A DNA stretch of 5,385 nucleotides from Desulfitobacterium sp. (GTDB taxonomy: Bacteria; Bacillota; Desulfitobacteriia; Desulfitobacteriales; Desulfitobacteriaceae), in the NCBI GenBank assembly GCA_012799495.1, contig JAAZLD010000246.1, positions 1 through 5,385 on the forward strand, given 5' to 3'. Both the position numbers and the translations under genes were made by a program. Of this stretch, positions 1 to 5,312 are shown one piece after another. Each line of letters begins with the position of its first letter. Position 1 is the first letter of the stretch. The notes under the pieces are model-generated. The model was not told the DNA's origin. It did not search any database and saw nothing but the letters and a program-made list of their open reading frames with translations.

Positions 1-2
1 AC

Positions 3-314
3 GATGACCAAGTTATCGATATATTAGCTAGAGAAGTTAAGCAGCGTCGTGATGCAATAGAGGAGTTTGCAAAGGCGGATCGCCCCGATACAGTGAAAGC
101 CCTTGAAGAGGAAATTTCCATACTCATGGAGTACCTTCCTCAGCAGCTTTCTGAGGGGGAAATACGCCAGTTAGCTCAGGAAACTATCGCCGAAGTAGGT
201 GCTCAAACCATCAAAGACCTTGGCAAGGTAATGGGCAAGATAACTCCTAAAAAAAGAGGACGCGCTGACGGTAAAGTTGTAAACCAGATCGTGCGTGAAC
301 TTCTGGGTTCTTAG
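3..314 (+). CDS. yqeY: GatB/YqeY domain protein, 3' part (start lies outside the window)
   Basis: The frame is open from the first bases and ends at TAG 312-314, giving about 103 visible residues. It belongs to the small YqeY family (about 150 aa), which resembles the tRNA-binding tail of GatB, the amidotransferase that makes Gln-tRNA and Asn-tRNA. The role of stand-alone YqeY is not firmly known. Family marks seen are an early helix with LAREVKQRRDAIEEF, a central EYLPQQLSE stretch, and a C-terminal part with DLGKVMGKI followed by GRADGK and a final VNQIVRELL helix. A GTG at 93 could be taken as a start, but the typical family sequence continues upstream of it in the same frame, so GTG 93 is internal. 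In many Firmicutes this gene follows rpsU; the upstream neighbour is not visible here. A strong terminator follows directly. Confidence 0.93.
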   Translation, partial: DDQVIDILAREVKQRRDAIEEFAKADRPDTVKALEEEISILMEYLPQQLSEGEIRQLAQETIAEVGAQTIKDLGKVMGKITPKKRGRADGKVVNQIVRELLGS

Positions 315-321
315 ACACTTG

Positions 322-355
322 AAGACCTAATTGCTTTTGCAGTTAGGTCTTTTTC
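322..355 (+). terminator. Intrinsic terminator after yqeY
   Basis: AAGACCTAA (322-330) pairs perfectly with TTAGGTCTT (343-351). The helix continues through a G·T wobble and three more pairs (TGC/GCA) to a TTTT tetraloop at 335-338, making a 13-bp stem. A T-rich tract follows. It ends the yqeY transcript and separates it from the next gene. Confidence 0.92.
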
Positions 356-389
356 ATTTTTCAAAGGGATTTGCTCTATTCTAATACAC

Positions 390-417
390 TTGCTCCTACT
401 GGGATTTTTGTGATACT
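390..417 (+). promoter_or_regulatory. Candidate sigma-A promoter for the YbaK-type gene
   Basis: A possible -35 box TTGCTC (390-395) lies 16 bp from a possible -10 box GATACT (412-417). The -10 is preceded by TGT (409-411), which fits the extended -10 TGn motif. It lies between the yqeY terminator and the next gene, so a promoter is expected here. The boxes are imperfect; this is an inference from pattern and position. Confidence 0.42.
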
Positions 418-471
418 ATACCCCTTAAAGTGATAAATTGTCTAAGAAAGAGATAATTTGGAGGTATAACC

Positions 472-927
472 ATGTCAGTAGAAGCAGTTCAGGAGTTTTT
501 TCGTTCTCGGAATAAAGATGTAGAAATTTTGCGTTTTGAAGATACAAGCACAGTATCTAAAGCTGCAGAGTCCTTGGGAGTAACCCCTGGAGAAATCGCC
601 AAATCTCTCCTCCTAAAGGTTCAGGATGATTACATAATGGTATTGATGGCAGGAGATAAACGTCTCGATAATCGAAAATTTAAAGACACTTTTAAAGGTA
701 AAGCTAAGATGCCCTCTATGGAGGAAGTTCTTGAAGTAACAGGACATCCAGTAGGAGGAGTTTGCCCTTTTGCTCTTAAAAAGGATATCCCAGTATACCT
801 TGATGATTCTCTAAAAGATTATGAAGTGGTTTATCCTGCAGCTGGTACTCCAGACTCTGCAGTAAAACTAACTGTAGAGGAGTTAGAGGACCTTGTAGCA
901 GAAAGTTGGGTTGATGTAGCAAAGTAA
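472..927 (+). CDS. YbaK/EbsC-family aminoacyl-tRNA deacylase (prolyl-tRNA editing type)
   Basis: This 151-aa protein has the full length of the stand-alone YbaK/ProX family. Members hydrolyse mischarged tRNA, such as Cys- or Ala-tRNA(Pro), in the cytoplasm and so back up prolyl-tRNA synthetase editing. Seen in the sequence: the TVSKAAESLGVTPGEIAKSLL stretch (about 27-47, leading to the invariant lysine, here K44), GHPVGGVCPFAL (91-102, the conserved glycine loop of the active site), a DDSL turn near 111, and PAAGTPDSAVKLT (122-134), the last conserved strand. The start is set by GGAGG at 460-464, seven bases before ATG. It appears monocistronic, with a terminator and candidate promoter upstream and an inverted-repeat element right after the stop. 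Which aminoacyl-tRNA it edits cannot be told from the sequence; the GGVCPF form is common in YbaK-like proteins of anaerobic Firmicutes. Confidence 0.9.
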   Translation: MSVEAVQEFFRSRNKDVEILRFEDTSTVSKAAESLGVTPGEIAKSLLLKVQDDYIMVLMAGDKRLDNRKFKDTFKGKAKMPSMEEVLEVTGHPVGGVCPFALKKDIPVYLDDSLKDYEVVYPAAGTPDSAVKLTVEELEDLVAESWVDVAK

Positions 928-929
928 AC

Positions 930-1189
930 AGGGATATAGATTAGTCACAGAACGGATTCAAATAAGCCTCATATTAGAGTAGCTTATCATACTGGAGAGA
1001 GCGATTCGTGCGGGAAGGCGGAATAAGCGAAGGAGTTGACGTTGCAAAAGCGAAGCCACTGGTTCACTTCAGGTATTACCATTAGGTTTGGCGCAGCGGA
1101 AACGATTTCGCTAGCCTGGACGCACTTGAGCGGCGCGTATGTATGATAAGCTACTCTTACAATAGAATGACGGACTAATCTATATCCCT
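930..1189. repeat. 260-bp nested inverted-repeat element, MITE-like or structured RNA
   Basis: The outer arms 930-946 (AGGGATATAGATTAGTC) and 1173-1189 are perfect 17-bp reverse complements. Inside them, 976-992 (AGAGTAGCTTATCATAC) and 1141-1157 form a second perfect 17-bp pair. The core, 993-1140, is more GC-rich than its surroundings and can fold further: GTGCG 1008-1012 with CGCAC 1121-1125, GCGAAGCC 1050-1057 with 1085-1094 (two-base bulge), and a hairpin 1095-1112 with an ACGA loop. All these pairings are compatible with one another. No frame through it has a credible start plus ribosome binding site. It begins three bases after the upstream stop codon, where a terminator would be expected. 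A 2-bp AC lies just outside each end, which is too short to prove a target duplication. The remaining 1190-1365 is AT-rich and non-coding. Family not recognised. Confidence 0.8.
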
Positions 1190-1304
1190 ACATAATAATC
1201 TAAGAAAATGCCCTGCAATAAATCCCATATTATGTTGGTGTTGCATATTTTATAGCAATGTGGGGTTCAATAGCCTATGTGTTTTTTATGGACTCTATCT
1301 TAAT

Positions 1305-1326
1305 AGACACTGTCTTTAGACTCTAA
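1305..1326. promoter_or_regulatory. Two abutting 11-bp palindromes, possible operator
   Basis: AGACACTGTCT (1305-1315) and TTAGACTCTAA (1316-1326) are each perfect 5-bp-arm palindromes around a single central C, and they touch end to end. The heptamer GACTCTA occurs at 1291-1297 and again at 1319-1325. The site is 40-60 bases before the hydrolase gene, where a regulator of that gene could bind. TAGACA (1304-1309) could be a -35 box, but no good -10 follows it. Function is inferred only from symmetry and position. Confidence 0.25.
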
Positions 1327-1365
1327 CAGATTGCTTAAGGGATTTTAAGTAGGTGGTGGCAGGGG

Positions 1366-1977
1366 ATGCAGGGGAAATTTTTAGCTTTAGGTGATTCACT
1401 AACTACAGGCTATGGAGTAGGAGTTAGCAACTCCTTTGCTACCTTGTATTTCTCAAGGTTGCGCTCTAATTATCCCAATTTACAATATGAAAATCTGGGT
1501 GTAGACGGTTTAATAAGTAGAGAGTTAACTTCCATGTTGCGGCAACCTGGAATGTCTAATCTTATTGCCCGATCCAGTCTTATAACTATTACCATTGGCT
1601 CAAATGATCTTTTGGCTATTGGTAAAGATCTTATGGCTGGAAAACCAATTAACCCCCAATCAACCTTAAGTGAATTTACCCAAAATCTTTTAACTCTAGG
1701 TCTATTACTTCGCCAGCTTAACCCCACTGCCACCATTAAAATAGCCACTATTTATAATCCTTTACCACCAATGAATAAAGAACTTAATGCTCTAAGTAAT
1801 ACCTTGCTTAATATAGCTAATAGCAGTATTAGAAAAATCGGTCGAGAGTATGGACTAATCGTGGTACCTGTGGCCAAAGCTTTCCAGGGTCGGGAAAGGG
1901 TATTTATAGGCCCAGATCATGTCCATCCAAGTATTGAAGGGCATCAGACAATTGCGGATCTTTTCTATCGGTATTAG
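1366..1977 (+). CDS. SGNH/GDSL-family hydrolase (lipase/esterase type), cytoplasmic
   Basis: This 203-aa protein carries the full set of SGNH blocks. Block I is ALGDSLTTGYG (7-17) with nucleophile S11, block II is NLGVDG (43-48) with G45, block III is TIGSNDLL (76-83) with N80, and block V is PDHVHPS (183-189) with D184 and H187 completing the triad. Proteins like this hydrolyse ester or thioester bonds of lipids, acyl chains or acetylated sugars; the substrate here cannot be told. Length matches TesA/YpmR-like single-domain members, but there is no signal peptide or lipobox, so it should act inside the cell. ATG 1366 is the only possible start after the in-frame stop at 1336-1338. AGGTGG (1351-1356) lies nine bases upstream as the likely ribosome binding site. 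It seems to be a single-gene unit, closed by the terminator at 2050. Confidence 0.88.
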   Translation: MQGKFLALGDSLTTGYGVGVSNSFATLYFSRLRSNYPNLQYENLGVDGLISRELTSMLRQPGMSNLIARSSLITITIGSNDLLAIGKDLMAGKPINPQSTLSEFTQNLLTLGLLLRQLNPTATIKIATIYNPLPPMNKELNALSNTLLNIANSSIRKIGREYGLIVVPVAKAFQGRERVFIGPDHVHPSIEGHQTIADLFYRY

Positions 1978-2049
1978 GGAGTGGCTTATTATACATCCCT
2001 TCGTTTTCCTGTATGATATGCTATTTCTTAAATAAATTGGATGTTGTTT

Positions 2050-2097
2050 AAAGGTGTCTGTGAACAAAGGAACTTGCTCACAGACACCTTTTTCTCT
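2050..2097 (+). terminator. Strong intrinsic terminator after the GDSL hydrolase
   Basis: AAAGGTGTCTGTGA (2050-2063) pairs perfectly over 14 bp with 2078-2091, a small inner helix (CAA/TTG) extends it past one mismatch, and TTTTTCTCTT follows. It ends the hydrolase transcript and isolates the downstream operon. The near-symmetry means it could also act weakly on the opposite strand, because an A run precedes the left arm. Confidence 0.93.
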
Positions 2098-2210
2098 TGA
2101 GAAAGGCGCTCTTAGGGTCGTAAAAGAACGATAGGGAGTGGAATGTTTCATTATTCGCAACACATCTCAGTAATAGGGAGAATTGGATCAAATGTGCAAA
2201 GTTCTGGGAT

Positions 2211-2239
2211 TTGCAAATAATTAAGAAAAAGTGTAAGAT
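2211..2239 (+). promoter_or_regulatory. Candidate upstream promoter P1 of the hydrogenase-4-like operon
   Basis: TTGCAA (2211-2216) and TAAGAT (2234-2239) are separated by exactly 17 bp, each matching four of six consensus bases of a sigma-A promoter. Transcription would start near 2246, immediately before the palindrome at 2249-2264, which would then be placed to repress it. Inferred from pattern only. Confidence 0.38.
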
Positions 2240-2248
2240 ATAAGGGTG

Positions 2249-2264
2249 CGTGTTATACAACACG
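2249..2264. promoter_or_regulatory. Palindrome CGTGTT-N4-AACACG, possible operator
   Basis: Six-base arms CGTGTT and AACACG flank ATAC. The form TGTT-N4-AACA is loosely like the binding sites of redox-sensing Rex repressors, which often control hydrogenase and fermentation genes in Firmicutes, but it departs from the usual TTGTTAA/TTAACAA arms, so the regulator is not identified. It falls just after candidate promoter P1, a position typical of repression. Confidence 0.35.
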
Positions 2265-2283
2265 AGTAAAAAATGTAATAGAT

Positions 2284-2319
2284 GTTCAATTTGAACTTCG
2301 AGAAATTTATTTATATCTT
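2284..2319 (+). promoter_or_regulatory. Candidate promoter P2 with palindrome GTTCAATTTGAAC over its -35
   Basis: TTGAAC (2291-2296) and TATCTT (2314-2319) are 17 bp apart and each match four of six sigma-A consensus bases. The -35 is the right half of a perfect palindrome, GTTCAA-T-TTGAAC (2284-2296), so a protein bound there would block polymerase. A transcript from here would start near 2326 and begin with the leader reading frame. Inferred from sequence pattern and position. Confidence 0.4.
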
Positions 2320-2347
2320 CACTTAAAGTAAAAGGAGTATTTTAGAT

Positions 2348-2389
2348 ATGCCAATTTATGTTTGGATTGAACATTGTGGGAAAATATAA
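2348..2389 (+). CDS. Possible 13-aa leader peptide upstream of the hyfB-like gene
   Basis: ATG 2348 opens a short frame encoding MPIYVWIEHCGKI and ending at TAA 2387-2389. AAAGGAG (2331-2337) stands ten bases before it, a strong ribosome binding site. The stop lies one base before the terminator-like hairpin at 2391, the geometry of a translated attenuation leader or a terminated micro-gene. It contains single Trp, Tyr, His and Cys codons, not the run of one amino acid seen in classic biosynthetic attenuators. It could also be a chance frame; at 13 codons, coding statistics cannot decide. No known peptide is recognised. Confidence 0.35.
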   Translation: MPIYVWIEHCGKI

Positions 2390-2390
2390 T

Positions 2391-2414
2391 CCCCGCCTAA
2401 TCAGGTGGGGTTTT
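2391..2414 (+). terminator. Terminator-like hairpin between the leader frame and the hyfB-like gene
   Basis: CCCCGCCT (2391-2398) pairs with AGGTGGGG (2403-2410) through one G·T wobble around an AATC loop, followed by only four Ts. The stem is GC-rich but the U-tract is short, so termination may be partial, which would suit an attenuator. It lies nine bases before the GGAG ribosome binding site of the next gene and downstream of both candidate promoters. If no further promoter exists between it and the gene, operon expression must read through it. Confidence 0.6.
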
Positions 2415-2434
2415 GACAACTTGGAGGGACTTTT

Positions 2435-4315
2435 ATGGTATTAGGTTTAGAGCGAGGAGTTCGAATAGGTACTATGAGTATTACCTTTGGGGGAGCAGTT
2501 CTAGGTATTCTCTATCTGCTTGGGAATATTCAAGGAGGTTTTCCCTTTGATGGATTGACCACTTATTTCTTATTTCTACTTTTATTAGGACAGGGTATCT
2601 CCTCCCTTTACGGAATGGGATATATGAAAAAGTATGAGGGTAAAAAATCCCTAACAGCTTTTTCCCTAGCATGGTTGGTCTTTCTTGGAAGTATGGCAGG
2701 GGTCCTTATAGTAAATCACGGATTTTACTTTCTTTTTCTATGGGAACTTATGTCCTTATTTTCATTTTTCCTGGTAATTTACCACCATGAAGAAAGCGCC
2801 AATCGTCGAGGTGCTTTTATTTATTTTGTCATGACCCATGTGGGGACGGTATTTCTAATAGCTGCCGTTCTTTATTTATTTAGTAAGACTGGTAGTTTTC
2901 TTTATAGTGACTGGGCTGCTTTCGCCCCAGCATTAACTTTGGGAGAGCGTAATCTTCTTTTCTTATGCTTTGTAGTAGGCTTTGGGACAAAAGCTGGTTT
3001 AGTTCCATTTCATATTTGGCTACCTTATGCCCATCCTGTGGCTCCATCTCCTGTATCCGCTTTAATGTCAGGAGTTATGGTAAAAATAGCCCTTTATATG
3101 ATGATCAGAATGGTTTGGCTCACCTTAGGGCCGGTGGAACTATGGTGGGGAATATTATTGCTTCTCCTAGGGGCTCTTTCAGCCTTTGTAGGGATTCTTT
3201 ATGCTTCAGTAGAGAAAGATGTTAAGGGACTACTTGCTTACTCTACTGTTGAAAATATAGGGATTTTGACCCTAGCTTTAGGAACGGCAATGATTGCCCA
3301 ACTCTTTGGCTTTTCTCAACTGGTTACTTTGGCTTTGGTAGGATTTTTCTGGCATAGCCTCCATCACCTTCTCTTTAAATCTACTCTTTTTATGGCCGCG
3401 GGAAATATCATCCAAACCACTAATACGCGAAATATCGAAGATATGGGTGGCTTATTAAAGAAAATACCCAAGACAGGTCTTTGGGCTATCGCTGGTGGAA
3501 TGGGTTTGGCAGCTCTACCTCCCTTGGGAGGTTTTTGGGGTGAGTGGTTGTTACTTAATTCATTATGGAAGACTTCACTTCAAGTTGAAGGAGTCCTTTC
3601 TATTGTTCTGCCACTGGTGATTGGGGTAGTAGCTTTAGTATCAGCTTTAGCTCTAGCTACAATGGCTAAGTGGTTTTCTGGAGCCTTTCTCGGTCAGCCC
3701 CGTTCTCAAAATGCTGCCAAAGCTAAGGAGCTTCCTTGGATGCAAACTACAGCTATGGGTCTGGCCATCTGTGTCACAGTGCTTACTGTTCTTTGGCCCC
3801 AAGGTCTTTTAGGGGTAATAAATATCCCTCTAGAAGTATTATCCGCTAGTGGCGGTTCAGTAGTTCCTTTATCAACTCTCTCTATATATACGGACTTCCT
3901 GAGAATGGTTGTTTCTTTTGCTCTATTGCTAGTCCTTATTGTGGGAGCTCTCTTCCTTATTTCCAAAAGGAAACAAAAACGAATCGAAGGTACTTGGAAT
4001 TGTGGTGTTCCCCTCAATCCTAGAATGCAATACACAGCTCTTGGCATAACCATGCCACTACAGATTGTCTTTAAAAAAATCGTAGCCTTTAGACCGGTTA
4101 TTCGTAAGGAAGTTGGCAAGAACCCTTATATCTTGGAATCAATGCATTATCAAAGTAGGACGGGAGAAATGGCGGAAAAGGTCTTTTACCGACCTTTTAC
4201 AAGGCTGTTCTTATGGTGTGCTGAGCGGATTCGTGTTATTCAAGCAGGTAGTATCCACCTTTATTTAGCCTATATTCTTATTACTTTAATTGTGGTTTTA
4301 ATTTGGAATATTTAA
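2435..4315 (+). CDS. hyfB: Hydrogenase-4 subunit B-like proton-translocating membrane protein (HyfB/HycC, NuoL/M family)
   Basis: This 626-aa protein has about 15 membrane helices and belongs to the antiporter-like family of complex I and membrane hydrogenases; E. coli HycC is 608 and HyfB 672 aa. It should carry protons or sodium across the cytoplasmic membrane. Visible charged residues at family positions are E104 in FLWELMSL (TM5 glutamate), K186 in GFGTKAGLVPFHIWLP (TM7 lysine), the HPVAPSPVSALMSG loop (200-213), K217, K264 in DVKGLLAYSTVENIG, K315 in HHLLFKSTLFMAAG and E370 in LPPLGGFWGEW (TM12). The tail has TWNCG (520-524) and RMQYTA (530-535), then an amphipathic stretch and a last helix, typical of HyfB/HycC and not of NuoL. 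ATG 2435 is seven bases after GGAGG (2423-2427); ATG 2474 (M14) is a weaker alternative. It is the first gene of the operon seen, with no hyfA ferredoxin gene before it. Confidence 0.9.
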   Translation: MVLGLERGVRIGTMSITFGGAVLGILYLLGNIQGGFPFDGLTTYFLFLLLLGQGISSLYGMGYMKKYEGKKSLTAFSLAWLVFLGSMAGVLIVNHGFYFLFLWELMSLFSFFLVIYHHEESANRRGAFIYFVMTHVGTVFLIAAVLYLFSKTGSFLYSDWAAFAPALTLGERNLLFLCFVVGFGTKAGLVPFHIWLPYAHPVAPSPVSALMSGVMVKIALYMMIRMVWLTLGPVELWWGILLLLLGALSAFVGILYASVEKDVKGLLAYSTVENIGILTLALGTAMIAQLFGFSQLVTLALVGFFWHSLHHLLFKSTLFMAAGNIIQTTNTRNIEDMGGLLKKIPKTGLWAIAGGMGLAALPPLGGFWGEWLLLNSLWKTSLQVEGVLSIVLPLVIGVVALVSALALATMAKWFSGAFLGQPRSQNAAKAKELPWMQTTAMGLAICVTVLTVLWPQGLLGVINIPLEVLSASGGSVVPLSTLSIYTDFLRMVVSFALLLVLIVGALFLISKRKQKRIEGTWNCGVPLNPRMQYTALGITMPLQIVFKKIVAFRPVIRKEVGKNPYILESMHYQSRTGEMAEKVFYRPFTRLFLWCAERIRVIQAGSIHLYLAYILITLIVVLIWNI

Positions 4316-4327
4316 GGGGGAAAGGAG

Positions 4328-5311
4328 ATGTTCATAATTAAAGAATTGAGTTGGCAAGTTTTCTTCTTTTCCGTGCTTCATATTGGTTTATTTTTACTGG
4401 CTGCCCCTTTGCTCCAGGGATGGATCAAGAAAGTTAAGGCTTTTTGGCAAATGCGCAAAGGACCGTCAGTTTTACAGCCTTATCGGGATCTGGGAAAGTT
4501 TATGAGGAAGGAAGAAGTTATATCTGAGCATACTTCTTGGGTTTTTCAACTTACTCCTGCTCTTGTTTTAGGGAGTACCATTCTAGCCTGTTTAGTGATT
4601 CCCGGTCCCTTAGGAGCACCCATTAGCGGTTTTGGTTCTCTTTTCTGGTTAGTAGCGAGCTTTGGTTTAGCTCGGTTTTTTCTTGTGCTGGCAGGCTTTG
4701 ATGCAGGAGGCTCCTTTGGCGGAATGGGTAGTAGCCGTGAGCTTTTTATAGGTACCTTAGCAGAGCCGGGTTTTATCTTAAGTTTATTAGTTTTCGCTCT
4801 CATGACGGGAAGTACTTCTTTAACGGAAATAGTAGCTACTTTACATGGAACATCTCTCTTTGAGATACCGCGGATTTTGGCTATTGTTTCCCTAATCTTT
4901 ATCCTTATTGCGGAGATGGGAAGAATCCCTGTAGATAATCCTGATACTCATTTGGAACTTACTATGGTCCATGAAGGAATGCTCTTAGAATATTCCGGAC
5001 CCTCCCTAGCTTTTCTAAACTTTGCTTCCCAGCTAAAACAGCTTATTTTGCTCCATTTATTGGCTTTGTTAATTATGCCTTTTGATGGAGGTAGTTTCTT
5101 AAGCTTAGGGGGCCAAATGAATTTAGGAACTCTCTTTTCCCAAGGGATTTTGCAAATAGTCCTTGTAGCGTTTTTAGGAGGATTTTTTGCTACCATTGAA
5201 AGCATCAATGCTAAGCTACGACTTTTTCGAGTGGCCAACTACTTGGCAGTTGGTTTAGGGGTAGCAGTCTTGGCTCTATTAACTCTTTGGATTACAAAAG
5301 GAGGGATTTGA
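4328..5311 (+). CDS. hyfC: Hydrogenase-4 subunit C-like membrane protein (HyfC/HycD, NuoH family)
   Basis: This 327-aa protein with about eight membrane helices is the size of HycD/HyfC (about 310-320 aa). NuoH-type subunits anchor the catalytic arm to the membrane and form the start of the proton path. Seen: RKGPSVLQPYRDLGKFMRKE (43-62), the first cytoplasmic loop; GSSRELF (134-140); and the acidic stretch 195-224, which contains AEMGRIPVDNPDTHLE and HEGMLLEYSG with conserved D203, D206, E210, E216 and E221; and KLRLFRVANYL (296-306). The stop-to-start gap from the hyfB-like gene is 12 bases, so the two are co-transcribed and probably translationally linked. The purine run before ATG is odd: GGAG touches the ATG, and the usable ribosome binding site is probably AAGGGGG (4314-4320), overlapping the previous stop. 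Lacking the catalytic subunits, a true hydrogenase cannot be told from a related (Ehr-type) complex. Confidence 0.9.
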   Translation: MFIIKELSWQVFFFSVLHIGLFLLAAPLLQGWIKKVKAFWQMRKGPSVLQPYRDLGKFMRKEEVISEHTSWVFQLTPALVLGSTILACLVIPGPLGAPISGFGSLFWLVASFGLARFFLVLAGFDAGGSFGGMGSSRELFIGTLAEPGFILSLLVFALMTGSTSLTEIVATLHGTSLFEIPRILAIVSLIFILIAEMGRIPVDNPDTHLELTMVHEGMLLEYSGPSLAFLNFASQLKQLILLHLLALLIMPFDGGSFLSLGGQMNLGTLFSQGILQIVLVAFLGGFFATIESINAKLRLFRVANYLAVGLGVAVLALLTLWITKGGI

Positions 5312-5312
5312 G

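Larger units (their letters stand above)
1978..2434. other. Intergenic region and long leader of the hydrogenase-4-like operon
   Basis: These 457 bases hold no ordinary gene. From left to right they contain an AT-rich spacer (1978-2049), the hydrolase terminator (2050-2097), about 110 bases with no recognised feature beyond an 8-bp repeat ATAGGGAG at 2131 and 2173, two candidate promoters with nearby palindromes (2211-2319), a 13-codon frame (2348-2389), a terminator-like hairpin (2391-2414) and the ribosome binding site of the next gene (2423-2427). Minus-strand open frames here lack ribosome binding sites and recognisable protein features. Confidence 0.7.

Noticed and set aside
978..1082. 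Open stretch inside the inverted-repeat element (reads ...ERFVREGG... in one frame), with other open stretches overlapping it in the other + frames
   Set aside because: No start codon with a ribosome binding site, and the overlapping open frames look like the passive result of a GC-richer non-coding sequence; the nested inverted repeats explain the region better.
928..1191. AC dinucleotide on both sides of the element as a target-site duplication
   Set aside because: Two bases match by chance one time in sixteen, so it is not evidence of transposition without an empty site for comparison.
1470..1748. Minus-strand open frame across the GDSL hydrolase gene
   Set aside because: It lies wholly inside a gene with clear SGNH motifs, lacks a ribosome binding site and resembles no protein family.
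2131..2180. Direct repeat ATAGGGAG at 2131-2138 and 2173-2180
   Set aside because: Only two copies of 8 bp with unrelated flanks; too weak for a repeat or iteron claim.
2209..2218. Perfect 10-bp palindrome ATTTGCAAAT
   Set aside because: Short and AT-rich, of a size expected by chance in this base composition; it overlaps the P1 -35 box, but alone it does not support an operator call.
1855..2263. Two minus-strand open frames spanning the hydrolase end and the intergenic region
   Set aside because: They run through the terminator stem and the candidate promoter region and show no family features, so they are probably chance.
3706..4119. 137-aa minus-strand open frame inside the hyfB-like gene, and similar ones inside the hyfC-like gene
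   Set aside because: They are antisense to well-conserved membrane proteins, are rich in Lys/Arg/Pro as expected of complements of hydrophobic codons, and have no start signals.
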